Part shown: piece by piece, positions 25,528-33,661 of the stretch
How positions within the stretch are numbered: position 1 is the stretch's first letter
How the letters are laid out: each line of letters starts with the position of its first letter
Assembly: GCA_016183175.1 (NCBI GenBank)
Contig: JACPFC010000088.1
Location: forward strand, 1 to 35,748
Length of the DNA: 35,748 nt
Direction: 5' to 3'
Source: Deltaproteobacteria bacterium
Lineage (GTDB): Bacteria; UBA10199; SBBF01
Made by a program: the position numbers and the translations under genes
The notes under the pieces: model-generated
Seen by the model: only the letters and a program-made list of their open reading frames with translations
What the model was told of the DNA's origin: nothing
Database searches by the model: none

Positions 25528-26736
25528 CTATTTCGGGTACACTTCCGTAATTCCCAGCGCCATGGTTCGGAGCATTTTGGGGAGTTGACCGGTTAATTTC
25601 ATGACCGGCGGCAATATCGGGGCAAGGATGTTTTCCACAAACCAGTTCCGGTTCATCAGCAGACGGGGTGGCGCCGACTGCAGTTTTTGAATCCGGTCGA
25701 TTTCTCCTTCGCGTTCCCTTTCGATTTTTTTCAAGACATCGAGGGGAACGGGGCCTTTTTTCAACGGCTCCGCCAGATGATTGGCGGCCACCACCGCATC
25801 CCGAAACGCAATATTGATTCCCTGCCCCCCCACCGGGCTCATCGGATGACAGGCATCACCGATAAACAACAGGCCGTCCTTCGACCACTCTTTCAAATGG
25901 CTGGAAATCACCGACAGAAGAACCATCTGCCCTGGATCGGTCAGATGCTTCCGTATTTGAAGTTGCACCTCTTCGGGATAAAAGGGAACAATCCATTCTT
26001 TGATCTGCTCCAACCTTTTTTTTCTCAAGTCACCGTAACTCCCCTTGGGAATCACCCAGCCGATCTGCATCAGCCCGTCACGGGGAGGAACAAGAATGGC
26101 CAGTTGTCCATGGCCGAAATAGGCGCGCGCCCGCAACGGAGCGCCTTCCGGAGGCGGGACTTTAAACCAGACCACGTCAAAGGGGGGATCGCTTCGTCTC
26201 ATTTCCATCGAGGCAAGCCGTCTCACGGTTGAACCCCGTCCATCCGCGGCCACCACCAGATTGGCCCGGATGCGAATCTCCTCCGAAGCACTGCGGGCCG
26301 CCAGACCGGCCACCCTCGCCCCTTCCATCATCAGCTCGACCGCCGCGTTTCCCATCAGAAGCTGAAAAGCCGGGTTCTTTTTTGCCTGATCCGCCAACAT
26401 CGACAGTACCCGCGGCTGGGAGATGTTGAGGGCATAGGGACGGCGAAGTCCGAGGGATTCGATGTCAAGATCCAGCCATGGTTTTTTGCGGTGGAAAATC
26501 TGAAAACCCGAAATTTTGACCGGCCTGGTGGAAAAAAGCTCATCCAAAAGACCCAATTCCTCGAAGAGATCGACGCAACCGGCCTGCATCACCTCGCCGG
26601 GAAACTCACGTTCGAAATCGCTGTGGCGTTCGACGAGAACGACTTCAACCCCTTTGCGCGCCAAAAGGGTTGCCAAGAGAACGCCCGCTGGACCGGCACC
26701 CACAATAGTGCATTGGGTTTGGAGAGTTTGGGGCAT
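25528..26736 (-). CDS. FAD-dependent monooxygenase-like oxidoreductase (PHBH/UbiH fold)
   Basis: 402 residues of the group A flavoprotein monooxygenase type. The FAD/ADP motif CTIVGAGPAGVLLATLLARKG is at the N-terminus. The VVAADGRGSTVRR (DG) motif lies near the middle, and GDACHPMSPVGGQGINIAFRDAV binds the FAD ribose. The substrate cannot be told from the sequence. It is transcribed toward nadC with a 58-base gap, and the acidic lipoprotein gene ends 31 bases upstream. Confidence 0.85.
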   Translation of the reverse strand: MPQTLQTQCTIVGAGPAGVLLATLLARKGVEVVLVERHSDFEREFPGEVMQAGCVDLFEELGLLDELFSTRPVKISGFQIFHRKKPWLDLDIESLGLRRPYALNISQPRVLSMLADQAKKNPAFQLLMGNAAVELMMEGARVAGLAARSASEEIRIRANLVVAADGRGSTVRRLASMEMRRSDPPFDVVWFKVPPPEGAPLRARAYFGHGQLAILVPPRDGLMQIGWVIPKGSYGDLRKKRLEQIKEWIVPFYPEEVQLQIRKHLTDPGQMVLLSVISSHLKEWSKDGLLFIGDACHPMSPVGGQGINIAFRDAVVAANHLAEPLKKGPVPLDVLKKIEREREGEIDRIQKLQSAPPRLLMNRNWFVENILAPILPPVMKLTGQLPKMLRTMALGITEVYPK

Positions 26737-26766
26737 TTTTTAAAGGGTGACTCTCCCTCGCCGTGC

Positions 26767-27837
26767 CTAAGAAGAAGTGTCTGCGGTAATCTCCGCTGTG
26801 GGAATAAGAGGGGCCCATTCCCCACTCTCCGCGGTCGCCTCCCCCCCATCTCCGGGAAAGAAACCGGGAAAGTCGGCGGTATCCTGCGGCGCGAAGTCCT
26901 CGTAGTAGAAGGTATCGGCCACGGAGAAGGCGGCGGTGATGGTGGTAAGAACTTCGGGGTCGATCGTCAGCAGTTCATCAAAATCGAGAGTCGCGAGATA
27001 AATATCCTGTTCGGCCCCCTGATTCAATTCTTCCTGTTCCCATTGTTCCTCATTTCCGAAAAAACCGCGGTCATGACCGGTTTCGTCATCCACCCCTCCC
27101 GCGCCGTTTTGACCGTCGCCGCGCGTGTCGCTCAGGTTTTCGGAGAGCCAGGTGGAATCGATCCATCCCAGTTCGGTATCGTCGGAAAGATCATCGGAGG
27201 TGTCGTTGTCATCGATAAAGGTGATATCCCCTTGGTGATGACCGAGGCTCCCCTCCGCCTCAAAATCGTCGTCGCTCATGTAGACACGGACATTCTGCTC
27301 GACGCCGGCCACCTGAAAGGTGAGTTGGAAATAGTACAATTCCACCTCAACTCCGCTGTAGGTCCCCGCCGGCAGATCGGCGGAGTCAATGCTGATGATC
27401 GACTCTTCGGTGTCATCCTCGGTAAAATCGACTATTTCCGAGGCGGCAAGGGTGCCGGTATCGGCAATCAGGTCGACCGATTCGGCATCTTCCCCTTCCA
27501 CATCCGCCGGCAGAAGGGTCGCCCTCTTGAAGGCAAGGGCATAACGGCTGGGGGTAATATGTTCCACGATACCGTCGTCTCCATCGCAATCGAGCCCGTC
27601 CTCCAGAATGGGACTATCCATTGTTGAATCTTCCAGATCGGCGCACTCCCCCGTGGTCACGCGCCGAATCAGGGCCGAGGCGGCGCTGGCCGAACTGTCA
27701 AAATCACCGGCCACATCGAATTGGAGCCCGGAAGTTGCCTCGTCACTCGAATCGGACGAAGAGGAGGAAGAACTACAGGCCGATGCCATGAGAATAAAAC
27801 CAACCGCCGGATACCATAAGAAACCTCTCTTTTTCAT
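26767..27837 (-). CDS. Acidic lipoprotein of unknown function
   Basis: 357 residues starting MKKRGFLWYPAVGFILMASAC, a signal peptide with lipobox ASAC. A Ser/Asp-rich linker (SSSSSSSDSSDE) follows, then a very acidic mature part full of D/E pairs that ends PTAEITADTSS. No domain is recognised. The start is set at ATG 27837, where the signal peptide begins; the open frame continues upstream into the hydrolase gene region but has no coding character. A good promoter lies just upstream. The acidic composition is unlike its neighbours. Confidence 0.85.
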   Translation of the reverse strand: MKKRGFLWYPAVGFILMASACSSSSSSSDSSDEATSGLQFDVAGDFDSSASAASALIRRVTTGECADLEDSTMDSPILEDGLDCDGDDGIVEHITPSRYALAFKRATLLPADVEGEDAESVDLIADTGTLAASEIVDFTEDDTEESIISIDSADLPAGTYSGVEVELYYFQLTFQVAGVEQNVRVYMSDDDFEAEGSLGHHQGDITFIDDNDTSDDLSDDTELGWIDSTWLSENLSDTRGDGQNGAGGVDDETGHDRGFFGNEEQWEQEELNQGAEQDIYLATLDFDELLTIDPEVLTTITAAFSVADTFYYEDFAPQDTADFPGFFPGDGGEATAESGEWAPLIPTAEITADTSS

Positions 27838-27864
27838 AGAACCCCCTTTTTGACTTGAGGGTGT

Positions 27865-27894
27865 ATTATAAAGGAGAGAGGGATAATTTGTAAA
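27865..27894 (-). promoter_or_regulatory. Promoter of the acidic lipoprotein gene
   Basis: On the minus strand, TTTACA (27894-27889) and TATAAT (27870-27865) are separated by 18 bases. The -10 lies 27 bases before the ATG at 27837. Confidence 0.6.
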
Positions 27895-27899
27895 GACAA

Positions 27900-28766
27900 C
27901 TATCTCAAAAATTCCCTCACCAGACGGGCCAACTCCCCCGGTTTTTCGTGATGGATCATATGCCCGCATTCTTTCATCACCACGGTCTGTGAGCCGTTGG
28001 GAAAATGGCGGTAGCGTTCGGTGATTTCCCGCTGAAGATCCTCTTTTCCCCCCATCCACTCCCCCATGTCGGTCTGTTCTGCCGAGATCAGGAGGCATTT
28101 CGCCTGAATTTTTTCCCAGAAGGCATAAATGTTCTCCAACTGAAAGAGATAGGGATTTTTCATTTTATGTTTGGGGTCGGCGGCGATAACAAAGCCCCCT
28201 TTCACTTTTTTTCCGAGATGCTTGGCGAGAAAGAGGGCCCTATCCAACGGAAGATGCGGGTTTGATTGGATGAGCCGATCGGCCAGTTCCGGAATTTTTT
28301 TGTAAACCTTGAACCCTTTTCCCAACGGGCTTTCAATCCACTGCCGCATCCGGTCCGGACCCATCGACGGCGGCATGTCCTGAATACCAAATCCCTCGAT
28401 GTTCACAAAGTGACTCACCCGTTCCGGAAAGGCGCCGGCGTAGAGCGAAATAATATTTCCCCCCATTGAATGCCCGAGGGCTTTGACCGCCTCCCCGGGG
28501 GCCAGTTTGTTGAAGATTTCGTTCGCGTCGGCGATATATTCATAGAAAAAATAACCGAGCGGATTTTTGACGTGCTCGCTCCGGCCGAAGCCGCGCAGAT
28601 CGGGGGCAATGCAGTAAAAATCCTTTTGGAGGTCACGGCAGACAAATTCAAAGCTCGCCCCCATGTCCATCCAGCCGTGAAAAAGGAACAGCTTCGGCTT
28701 TTTGGAATTTCCCCAGAAATTGACGTTCAGATTGAGGCCGTTGATTTTGATTTCGCGGGTTTTCAT
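27900..28766 (-). CDS. Alpha/beta-fold hydrolase
   Basis: 288 residues. FLFHGWMDMGASFE gives the oxyanion HG motif, ALGHSMGGNIISLY the nucleophile Ser elbow (GxSxG), and KECGHMIHHEKP the catalytic His. The substrate is unknown; the family includes esterases, epoxide hydrolases and haloalkane dehalogenases. The gene is divergent from smpB, which begins 38 bases away. Confidence 0.9.
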   Translation of the reverse strand: MKTREIKINGLNLNVNFWGNSKKPKLFLFHGWMDMGASFEFVCRDLQKDFYCIAPDLRGFGRSEHVKNPLGYFFYEYIADANEIFNKLAPGEAVKALGHSMGGNIISLYAGAFPERVSHFVNIEGFGIQDMPPSMGPDRMRQWIESPLGKGFKVYKKIPELADRLIQSNPHLPLDRALFLAKHLGKKVKGGFVIAADPKHKMKNPYLFQLENIYAFWEKIQAKCLLISAEQTDMGEWMGGKEDLQREITERYRHFPNGSQTVVMKECGHMIHHEKPGELARLVREFLR

Positions 28767-28804
28767 TGGACGAATAAAAACCCGGCTAGTATATCTTTAT
28801 TCCA

Positions 28805-29257
28805 ATGGGTATCAAGATTATCTGTGAGAATAGAAAAGCCCGGTTCAACTACGAAATCCTCGAGCGCTTCGAGGCGGGAATGGCGCTCAAGGGGAGCGAG
28901 GTCAAATCGCTTAGGGACGGAAAGGCTCATTTAAGCGACGCCTACGGCATTATTCAAAACGGCGAGATTTTTCTGCTCAACGCCCATATCGCCCCGTACA
29001 CAGCCGCCACCTTCACCGGCCACGAACCTCTCCGGACGCGAAAACTCCTTTTGCACGCCCACGAGATCAAAAAATTGATCGGCAAGGTGAGCGAAAAAGG
29101 CCTCACGCTGATCCCCTTAAAGATGTATTTTAAGGAGGGATGCGCCAAGGTGGAGCTGGCGCTGGGGAAGAGCAAAAAAACAATCGATAAACGCGAGACG
29201 ATCAAGAAGAGAGAGACCGATCGGCAGTTGCGACGCGTGATGAAACAAAATCGATGA
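28805..29257 (+). CDS. smpB: SsrA (tmRNA)-binding protein SmpB
   Basis: 150 residues. SmpB binds tmRNA and is needed for trans-translation on stalled ribosomes. ENRKARFNYEILERFEAGM, LKGSEVKSLRDGKAHLSDAYG, and the C-terminal KTIDKRETIKKRETDRQLRRVMK tail, which enters the mRNA channel, are all typical. It overlaps sspB by four bases, giving an ssrA-tagging and degradation operon. The ssrA gene itself is not in the window. Confidence 0.97.
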   Translation: MGIKIICENRKARFNYEILERFEAGMALKGSEVKSLRDGKAHLSDAYGIIQNGEIFLLNAHIAPYTAATFTGHEPLRTRKLLLHAHEIKKLIGKVSEKGLTLIPLKMYFKEGCAKVELALGKSKKTIDKRETIKKRETDRQLRRVMKQNR

Positions 29258-29775
29258 AAATAACACACGCCCCCATCGATGCGAAAAAAATGGAACTCGA
29301 ACGCCTGCTCAAAAACGGCACCGTCATGGTTCTGCTCGACTCGCGCCGGTTTGGCGTCCAGGCGCCGCAGGATCACATGGGCAACCCCCAGCTGGCGCTG
29401 AATTTCGACACCATGTTCAACATTCCGGATTTTAAAATTCTGGACGACCGGATTGAGGCCACGCTGGAATTCGGCCCGATGAATTTCTTTTGCGTCATTC
29501 CGTTTGACGCCGTCTACGGCTACCGTCCCCTTTCGGGGGACGAGGCGGTGGTCTTTCCCGAAAGCGTGCCGAAGGACCTCGTCCCTCCGCCGACGAAATC
29601 CCCCCTCCCCCCCCTTTCTCAAACCTGTCCGCCGGTTGTGTGGCGGAGGGGGGAACGGGGGGATTTTTCCCCTGCCCCACCGCCCCTGGCCGTCGTCAAA
29701 TCACCAGATCCGGCCGAGAAGAAAGAAGAGCCGAAACCGGCAAAGAAAAAGGGGCATTTAAAATTGGTGAAATAG
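29254..29775 (+). CDS. sspB: SspB-like ClpXP adaptor
   Basis: 173 residues. SspB recognises ssrA-tagged proteins and brings them to ClpXP. The core (about 1-110) fits the family in GTVMVLLDSRRFGVQAP, LALNFDTMFNIPDFKI and EATLEFGPMNFFCVIPFDAVYGY. The Pro-rich linker carries a palindromic insertion (29596-29666) read as SPLPPLSQTCPPVVWRRGERGDF. The protein ends GHLKLVK, close to the XB tail of Escherichia coli SspB (LRVVK) that binds the ClpX N-domain. The 3' end is duplicated at 31291-31312, on the other side of the AbiE cassette. Confidence 0.85.
   Translation: MKITHAPIDAKKMELERLLKNGTVMVLLDSRRFGVQAPQDHMGNPQLALNFDTMFNIPDFKILDDRIEATLEFGPMNFFCVIPFDAVYGYRPLSGDEAVVFPESVPKDLVPPPTKSPLPPLSQTCPPVVWRRGERGDFSPAPPPLAVVKSPDPAEKKEEPKPAKKKGHLKLVK
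29596..29666. repeat. In-frame palindromic element inside sspB
   Basis: A 71-bp element with 10-bp terminal inverted repeats AAATCCCCCC / GGGGGGATTT, identical to the element in truB (7170-7230), and an inner CCGCC/GGCGG hairpin. It lies in the linker before the ClpX-binding tail and has no stop in the reading frame. Confidence 0.85.
29756..29775 (+). repeat. Left direct repeat (sspB 3' end) of the AbiE cassette
   Basis: ATTTAAAATTGGTGAAATAG, the last codons of sspB, is repeated exactly at 31293-31312. The A-rich/GGGGC sequence just before it is also shared, apart from small indels. Confidence 0.8.
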
Positions 29776-29799
29776 GGGATGGAGTTTCAAAATAACCCC

Positions 29800-29850
29800 T
29801 GGACTTCAATTCCAAGAATCCATATAATTTAGCCTAAACATTAGCTTAAA
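29800..29850 (+). promoter_or_regulatory. Promoter and putative operator of the AbiE cassette
   Basis: TGGACT (29800-29805), 17 bases, then TATAAT (29823-29828). Two direct repeats TTAGCCTAAA (29829-29838) and TTAGCTTAAA (29841-29850) follow at once, a likely site for self-repression by the antitoxin. Confidence 0.6.
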
Positions 29851-29871
29851 ACTAATTATTGGTTCAAACAT

Positions 29872-30456
29872 ATGGGAAAAGGGGGCTATCTCTCCGTCCT
29901 TTTGCGTTCCTCGAAAACGGTATTCTCGTTCAAGGACATCTCCTTGTTGTGGCGCACCGCCGAGACAAACGCAACGAGGGTCCGGGTCAACTATTACGTG
30001 CGAAGGGGAGAGTTGTTGCCCCTTCGCCGTGGCCTTTACGCCAGGGACAAAAATTACAACCGGCTTGAGCTGGCCGCCAAAATTTTTATTCCCTCGTATG
30101 TCAGTTTTGAGACGGTGTTGGGCATGGCGGGAATCGCCTTTCAATTTTACGGGCAAATCACCGTCGCCTCCTACCTGACCCGGGAGGTGACCGTCGAGGA
30201 CCAGACTTATGCCTTCAATAAAATCAAACCCCTTGTTCTGACGAATCCCGCGGGAGTGGAGAACAAAGATCATTGTTCCATGGCGACCAAAGAGCGCGCC
30301 TTTTTGGATACGATCTACCTGCATAAGGACTATCATTTCGACAATCTCCGGCCGCTGGATTGGGACAAGGTATTTGAACTCCTTCCGGCCTATGGAAACA
30401 AGAGAATGGAAAAAAAGGTGAAAATGTTTTACGAGCATTTCAAAACCGGAGAATAA
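29872..30456 (+). CDS. AbiEi-like antitoxin/transcriptional regulator
   Basis: 194 residues. The N-terminal winged-helix type segment (VFSFKDISLLWRTAETNATRVRVNYYVRRGELLPLRRGLYAR) matches the AbiEi antitoxin domain. The remainder (FIPSYVSFETVLGMAGI, IKPLVLTN, ATKERAFLDTIYLHKDYHF) fits the C-terminal AbiEi domain. AbiEi represses its own operon and counteracts AbiEii. ATG 29872 has no Shine-Dalgarno sequence. The gap to the toxin gene is 91 bases, longer than usual for AbiE pairs, which often overlap. Confidence 0.85.
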   Translation: MGKGGYLSVLLRSSKTVFSFKDISLLWRTAETNATRVRVNYYVRRGELLPLRRGLYARDKNYNRLELAAKIFIPSYVSFETVLGMAGIAFQFYGQITVASYLTREVTVEDQTYAFNKIKPLVLTNPAGVENKDHCSMATKERAFLDTIYLHKDYHFDNLRPLDWDKVFELLPAYGNKRMEKKVKMFYEHFKTGE

Positions 30457-30547
30457 CTACTGCGTAGCGCATATATAAGGTGACACTCCAGCACGCATGG
30501 AACATGGAAAAAAGTGTCGCTCTACTTGTGCGTAGACCGGTATTCCC
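30457..30547 (+). other. Intergenic region between antitoxin and toxin genes
   Basis: 91 bases with no gene. GACACT and AGTGTC arms (about 30482-30487 and 30513-30518) could form a hairpin. There is no clear ribosome binding site before the toxin ATG. Confidence 0.4.
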
Positions 30548-31243
30548 ATGCCGCTCGATACAGCCAGACATGAAAATCTCATGACCCAGATTCTCAAGGA
30601 TATCTGTATGGACACCTCCCTGTCCCCGTTTTTGGGCTTCAAGGGGGGAACGGCCGCGCTGATGTTTTACGGACTGGACCGTTTTTCGGTCGATTTGGAC
30701 TTTGACCTCCTGGATGCGGCAAGGGCGGATGACGTCTTTGAACGGGTAAAACGAATCCTCTCCCCCTACGGCGCGATGAGGGATGCGGAAAAAAAGAGGT
30801 TTAATCTGTTTTTTGCGATTTCATACGAAGAGGCGGCCCGCAACATCAAGGTGGAGGTCAATCTCCGGAGCTTCGGTTCCCGCTATGAGATCAAATCGCA
30901 CCTCGGCATCCCGATGCTTGTCATGGTCCGGGAGGACATGTTCGCCCACAAGCTTGTGGCGATGAAGGAACGGATCGGGAAAACGAACCGGGATATTTAC
31001 GATGTCTGGTTTTTTCTGAAAAACCGGTGGCCCCTCAATCAGGAAATCGTCGAGCGGAGGACGAAAATGCCCCTCAAGGATTTCCTGCCCCGATGTATTG
31101 CCGAGTTGGAAAGGTTTTCCGATCGCGCCATCTTGTCCGGCATGGGGGAGCTTTTAGGCGAAAAACAGAAGGCATGGGCCAAGGGCCATTTGAGAAAGGA
31201 TACGATCTTTTTGCTCAAACTCCTTTTGGAGGGCCAGGAATAA
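30548..31243 (+). CDS. AbiEii/AbiGii-type nucleotidyltransferase toxin
   Basis: 231 residues, complete. The nucleotidyltransferase signature FKGGTAALMFYGLDRFSVDLDFDLL has GGT and DxD metal-binding residues (about 35-58). DMFAHKLVAMKERIGKTNRDIYDVWFFL carries the K...R..RDxxD motif of the family. AbiEii enzymes transfer nucleotides, some of them to tRNA 3' ends, and block translation. ATG 30548 is the first start after a TAG at 30533. It pairs with the upstream AbiEi gene. A second, truncated member of the family lies at 4933-5517. Confidence 0.88.
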   Translation: MPLDTARHENLMTQILKDICMDTSLSPFLGFKGGTAALMFYGLDRFSVDLDFDLLDAARADDVFERVKRILSPYGAMRDAEKKRFNLFFAISYEEAARNIKVEVNLRSFGSRYEIKSHLGIPMLVMVREDMFAHKLVAMKERIGKTNRDIYDVWFFLKNRWPLNQEIVERRTKMPLKDFLPRCIAELERFSDRAILSGMGELLGEKQKAWAKGHLRKDTIFLLKLLLEGQE

Positions 31244-31244
31244 A

Positions 31245-31312
31245 ATGGAACCGGCCAAGCCTGTCTCTCCGACTCCAGAAAAAAAAGGGGCCATTTAAAA
31301 TTGGTGAAATAG
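31245..31312 (+). pseudogene. Displaced copy of the sspB 3' end
   Basis: ATG-frame codons read MEPAKPVSPTPEKK, then the frame stops shortly after. The exact 20 bases at 31293-31312 can encode HLKLVK-stop in another frame. Two extra bases (one A in an A-run, one C in GGGGCC) would account for the shift. This looks like a decaying duplicate of the sspB tail left by insertion of the cassette. Confidence 0.55.
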
Positions 31313-31352
31313 ATCGGTTTGTGCCAAAATCGCCGTCAAAATAAGGGGGCCC

Positions 31353-32657
31353 ATGCCAAAAATTGTCGCTATTTTCACCCTCCTGTTTCTCCTGTCGGGA
31401 GTTGTCGTTCCCCGCGGGCATTCCGAAGAGAAAGAATCCAAAGACAAAAAGTCATGGTCCCTCAAACCAACCGGATCGATCACCAATTACTTTATTTACG
31501 ACTCACACCCCTTTTACACCTCGCCCAAAGGGGTGTGGGACGAAATTGCGGTCACCGGCGGGGCAATCTTTGAATACAAAGAAAGCGTCAGGGCGGAAGC
31601 GGTGTTGATGGGGGTCAAAACCGCCGGAAACGATCCATACAACAGCGCCGCCGCCGGGTCGGCCCCCTCTTTTGATATCGACCGGGCCTTCATTCAGGTA
31701 AAACCCTTTCAGAAAATCCCCCTCACCTTTTCTTTGGGCCGACAGTATATCCGGATCGGCACCCAGTTCATCGTCGGCGACGGGATTTTGGAGGGCTTCG
31801 GGGGGGCGACCCAGGGGGTCTACATGGGGCCCCGGCTTGGTTTCGATTCCCTCAAAATAGAATGGGCGCCGGCCCCCTGGAAATTCACTGCCCTGATCTC
31901 CTTTGTCGACCCGAGCTGGGATCCGGGGTTGGCCCGCGGCGGAACTTTTTCGGGGATGGATGTGGAGTACGACGCCCTGGAGCGGTTTGGCGGGAAGTAT
32001 GGAGGAAACATTTTTTATCGATCCGATACGACAGGCGGCGCCAATCAAATGGGGGTATTCGCCGGTAGGGGCGAACAGCATTTCAAGAAAGTGCCGGGGG
32101 ATCTTTATCTGGGGGGCGAATTCGTTTTTGAATACGGCGATTGCAACAACCCCGTTTATTGCACCAATCCCGGCGCCCAGACGATGAACGAACATGCCTG
32201 GCACGTCGAACTCGGCTACAAATTCACCCAACTGAAAACGGCCCCCTTTCTGGAGGCGGGATATCTGCATCACTCCAACGACTACGATCCGGTCTTTGCC
32301 GGTTTTAACAGCTGGGGAAAATGGTATCTGGGAAGCGACATCTGGCTGGCTAATTTCAACACCAATCAGAAGGCCGTCCATGTCGAGGCCGGTTTCTCCC
32401 CTCTCGAGACGCTGACCCTCCGCCTGCTGTACTTCCACACCCGGTTGGTCAGCGGACCGGGAGGCGCCCTTTTGAATGAGATCGATCTTGTCGCGGATTG
32501 GACCCCTCTTGAGTGGCTCTGGGCCGCTCTTTTGGTCGGCTTTGAAAAACCGGGAAGCGCGATGGGGGGCTCGGGGCTGGTCAATCCGTTCACGTTAACA
32601 CCCGTCGGGACTTCGAGCTCGGCAAATGCCGTCGTGATGACGCGCGTCTCTTTCTAA
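31353..32657 (+). CDS. Outer-membrane porin-like beta-barrel protein
   Basis: 434 residues. A signal peptide (about 1-24) is followed by alternating strands (SITNYFIYDSHPF, FTFSLGRQYIRIG-like repeats, FEYKESVRAEAVLMGV). It ends VVMTRVSF, with the terminal Phe needed for barrel assembly. The pattern suggests an alginate-export or general porin-type barrel of 14-18 strands; the substrate is unknown. AAGGGGG lies just before ATG 31353. The substrate-binding protein and kinase genes follow closely on the same strand. Confidence 0.8.
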   Translation: MPKIVAIFTLLFLLSGVVVPRGHSEEKESKDKKSWSLKPTGSITNYFIYDSHPFYTSPKGVWDEIAVTGGAIFEYKESVRAEAVLMGVKTAGNDPYNSAAAGSAPSFDIDRAFIQVKPFQKIPLTFSLGRQYIRIGTQFIVGDGILEGFGGATQGVYMGPRLGFDSLKIEWAPAPWKFTALISFVDPSWDPGLARGGTFSGMDVEYDALERFGGKYGGNIFYRSDTTGGANQMGVFAGRGEQHFKKVPGDLYLGGEFVFEYGDCNNPVYCTNPGAQTMNEHAWHVELGYKFTQLKTAPFLEAGYLHHSNDYDPVFAGFNSWGKWYLGSDIWLANFNTNQKAVHVEAGFSPLETLTLRLLYFHTRLVSGPGGALLNEIDLVADWTPLEWLWAALLVGFEKPGSAMGGSGLVNPFTLTPVGTSSSANAVVMTRVSF

Positions 32658-32668
32658 AAGGAGTTTCC

Positions 32669-33661
32669 ATGAGAAAAATTTTAATTCTCGCTCTTCTCCT
32701 AACCGCCCTCTCCGCCTGCCCGACAAAGCCGACAGAAGAACCCCCCAAACTTTATCCGGGCAAAATCGTGATCGGCGGGGTCGACTGGCCCGGTTATCTG
32801 GCCCTCTACGTGGCGCGAGACAAGGGATTTTTCAAGGAGGAAGGGGTTGATGTTGAGTTCCGGATATACAACTCGCATGTGGGATATATCGCCGATTACC
32901 TGGCGGGCAAAATTCAGGGGGTCACTAACTTGGGCAACGAATTAATCGACCAGGTTCTTCGCGGATTTGACCAGAGGGTGGTGCTGGTTATCGACTACTC
33001 CAACGGCTCCGACGGCATCGCCGCCTCCCCGGCAATCAAGAATTTTGGGCAGATCCGCGGAAAAAGGGTGGCCTATGAGCACGGAACACTGGAGGAATAT
33101 TTTTTCCTCTACGCGCTGGAACAATACCGCCTCTCCGTCAAGGAGATCGTCCCGGTCAACCTCGACCCGATCGAGTCGGCCAAGGCCCTTGAGGAGGGAA
33201 AGGTGGACGCGGCGGTCACCTACGAACCTCATCTTTCCAAAACGATCAAAAAAATCGGCGGAACCTGCATCTACTCCTCGGCCGACGCCCCGGGGCTGAT
33301 CACCGATCTCTTGACCTTCGGCGCCCCGTTTATCGAAAACTATCCCGACAGCGTCTCCGCCATTGTCCGAGCCTACTTCCGGGCGATCCGTTTCTGGAAG
33401 GAAAACCCGGACGAGGTCCACGGGATTCTGACCGGACAGTTCAAAGCGACCAAAGAGGAGGTCATTCAACAACTCAAAGGGGTAACCATCCTTGATGAAC
33501 AGGAAAACCAGACGGCCCTCACCTTTTCCATGGGGACCGCATCCCTTTACGGAAACCTGCGCCGGGTGGGCGATTTTGTCATGCAGAAGCAGGGGAAAAA
33601 AAGGGGCGACCTGGACACCGATAAGTTGATCGACAAGAGATTCATCAAAAATCTCAAATGA
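32669..33661 (+). CDS. NMT1/SsuA-like substrate-binding lipoprotein
   Basis: 330 residues with signal peptide and lipobox LSAC (Cys17). The mature protein resembles nitrate/sulfonate/taurine and NMT1/THI5-type binding proteins (GWPGYLALYVARDKGFFKEEGVDVE-like start, ITNLGNELIDQVLRGF-like ligand region, KVDAAVTYEPHL, FIENYPDSVSAIVRAYFRAIRFW). The ligand is unknown. AAAAGGAG precedes ATG 32669. The stop overlaps the start of the sensor kinase gene. No ABC permease or ATPase follows, so a sensing role is possible. Confidence 0.88.
   Translation: MRKILILALLLTALSACPTKPTEEPPKLYPGKIVIGGVDWPGYLALYVARDKGFFKEEGVDVEFRIYNSHVGYIADYLAGKIQGVTNLGNELIDQVLRGFDQRVVLVIDYSNGSDGIAASPAIKNFGQIRGKRVAYEHGTLEEYFFLYALEQYRLSVKEIVPVNLDPIESAKALEEGKVDAAVTYEPHLSKTIKKIGGTCIYSSADAPGLITDLLTFGAPFIENYPDSVSAIVRAYFRAIRFWKENPDEVHGILTGQFKATKEEVIQQLKGVTILDEQENQTALTFSMGTASLYGNLRRVGDFVMQKQGKKRGDLDTDKLIDKRFIKNLK

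Larger units (their letters stand above)
29776..31312 (+). mobile_element. Candidate AbiE toxin-antitoxin cassette inserted at the sspB 3' end
   Basis: A 1.5-kb module made of a promoter, an AbiEi-like and an AbiEii-like gene, flanked by 20-bp direct repeats that include the stop of sspB. Both copies contain the codons for HLKLVK-stop. Upstream of the second copy a Pro-rich frame MEPAKPVSPTPEKK resembles an sspB linker, but indels have put it out of frame. The simplest reading is insertion at the end of sspB with renewal of the gene's last codons. No recombinase is present, so the mechanism is unknown. Confidence 0.55.

Noticed and set aside
27838-28098. An N-terminal extension of the acidic lipoprotein of 86 residues
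   Set aside because: The extension overlaps the hydrolase gene, and a standard signal peptide and promoter place the start at 27837.
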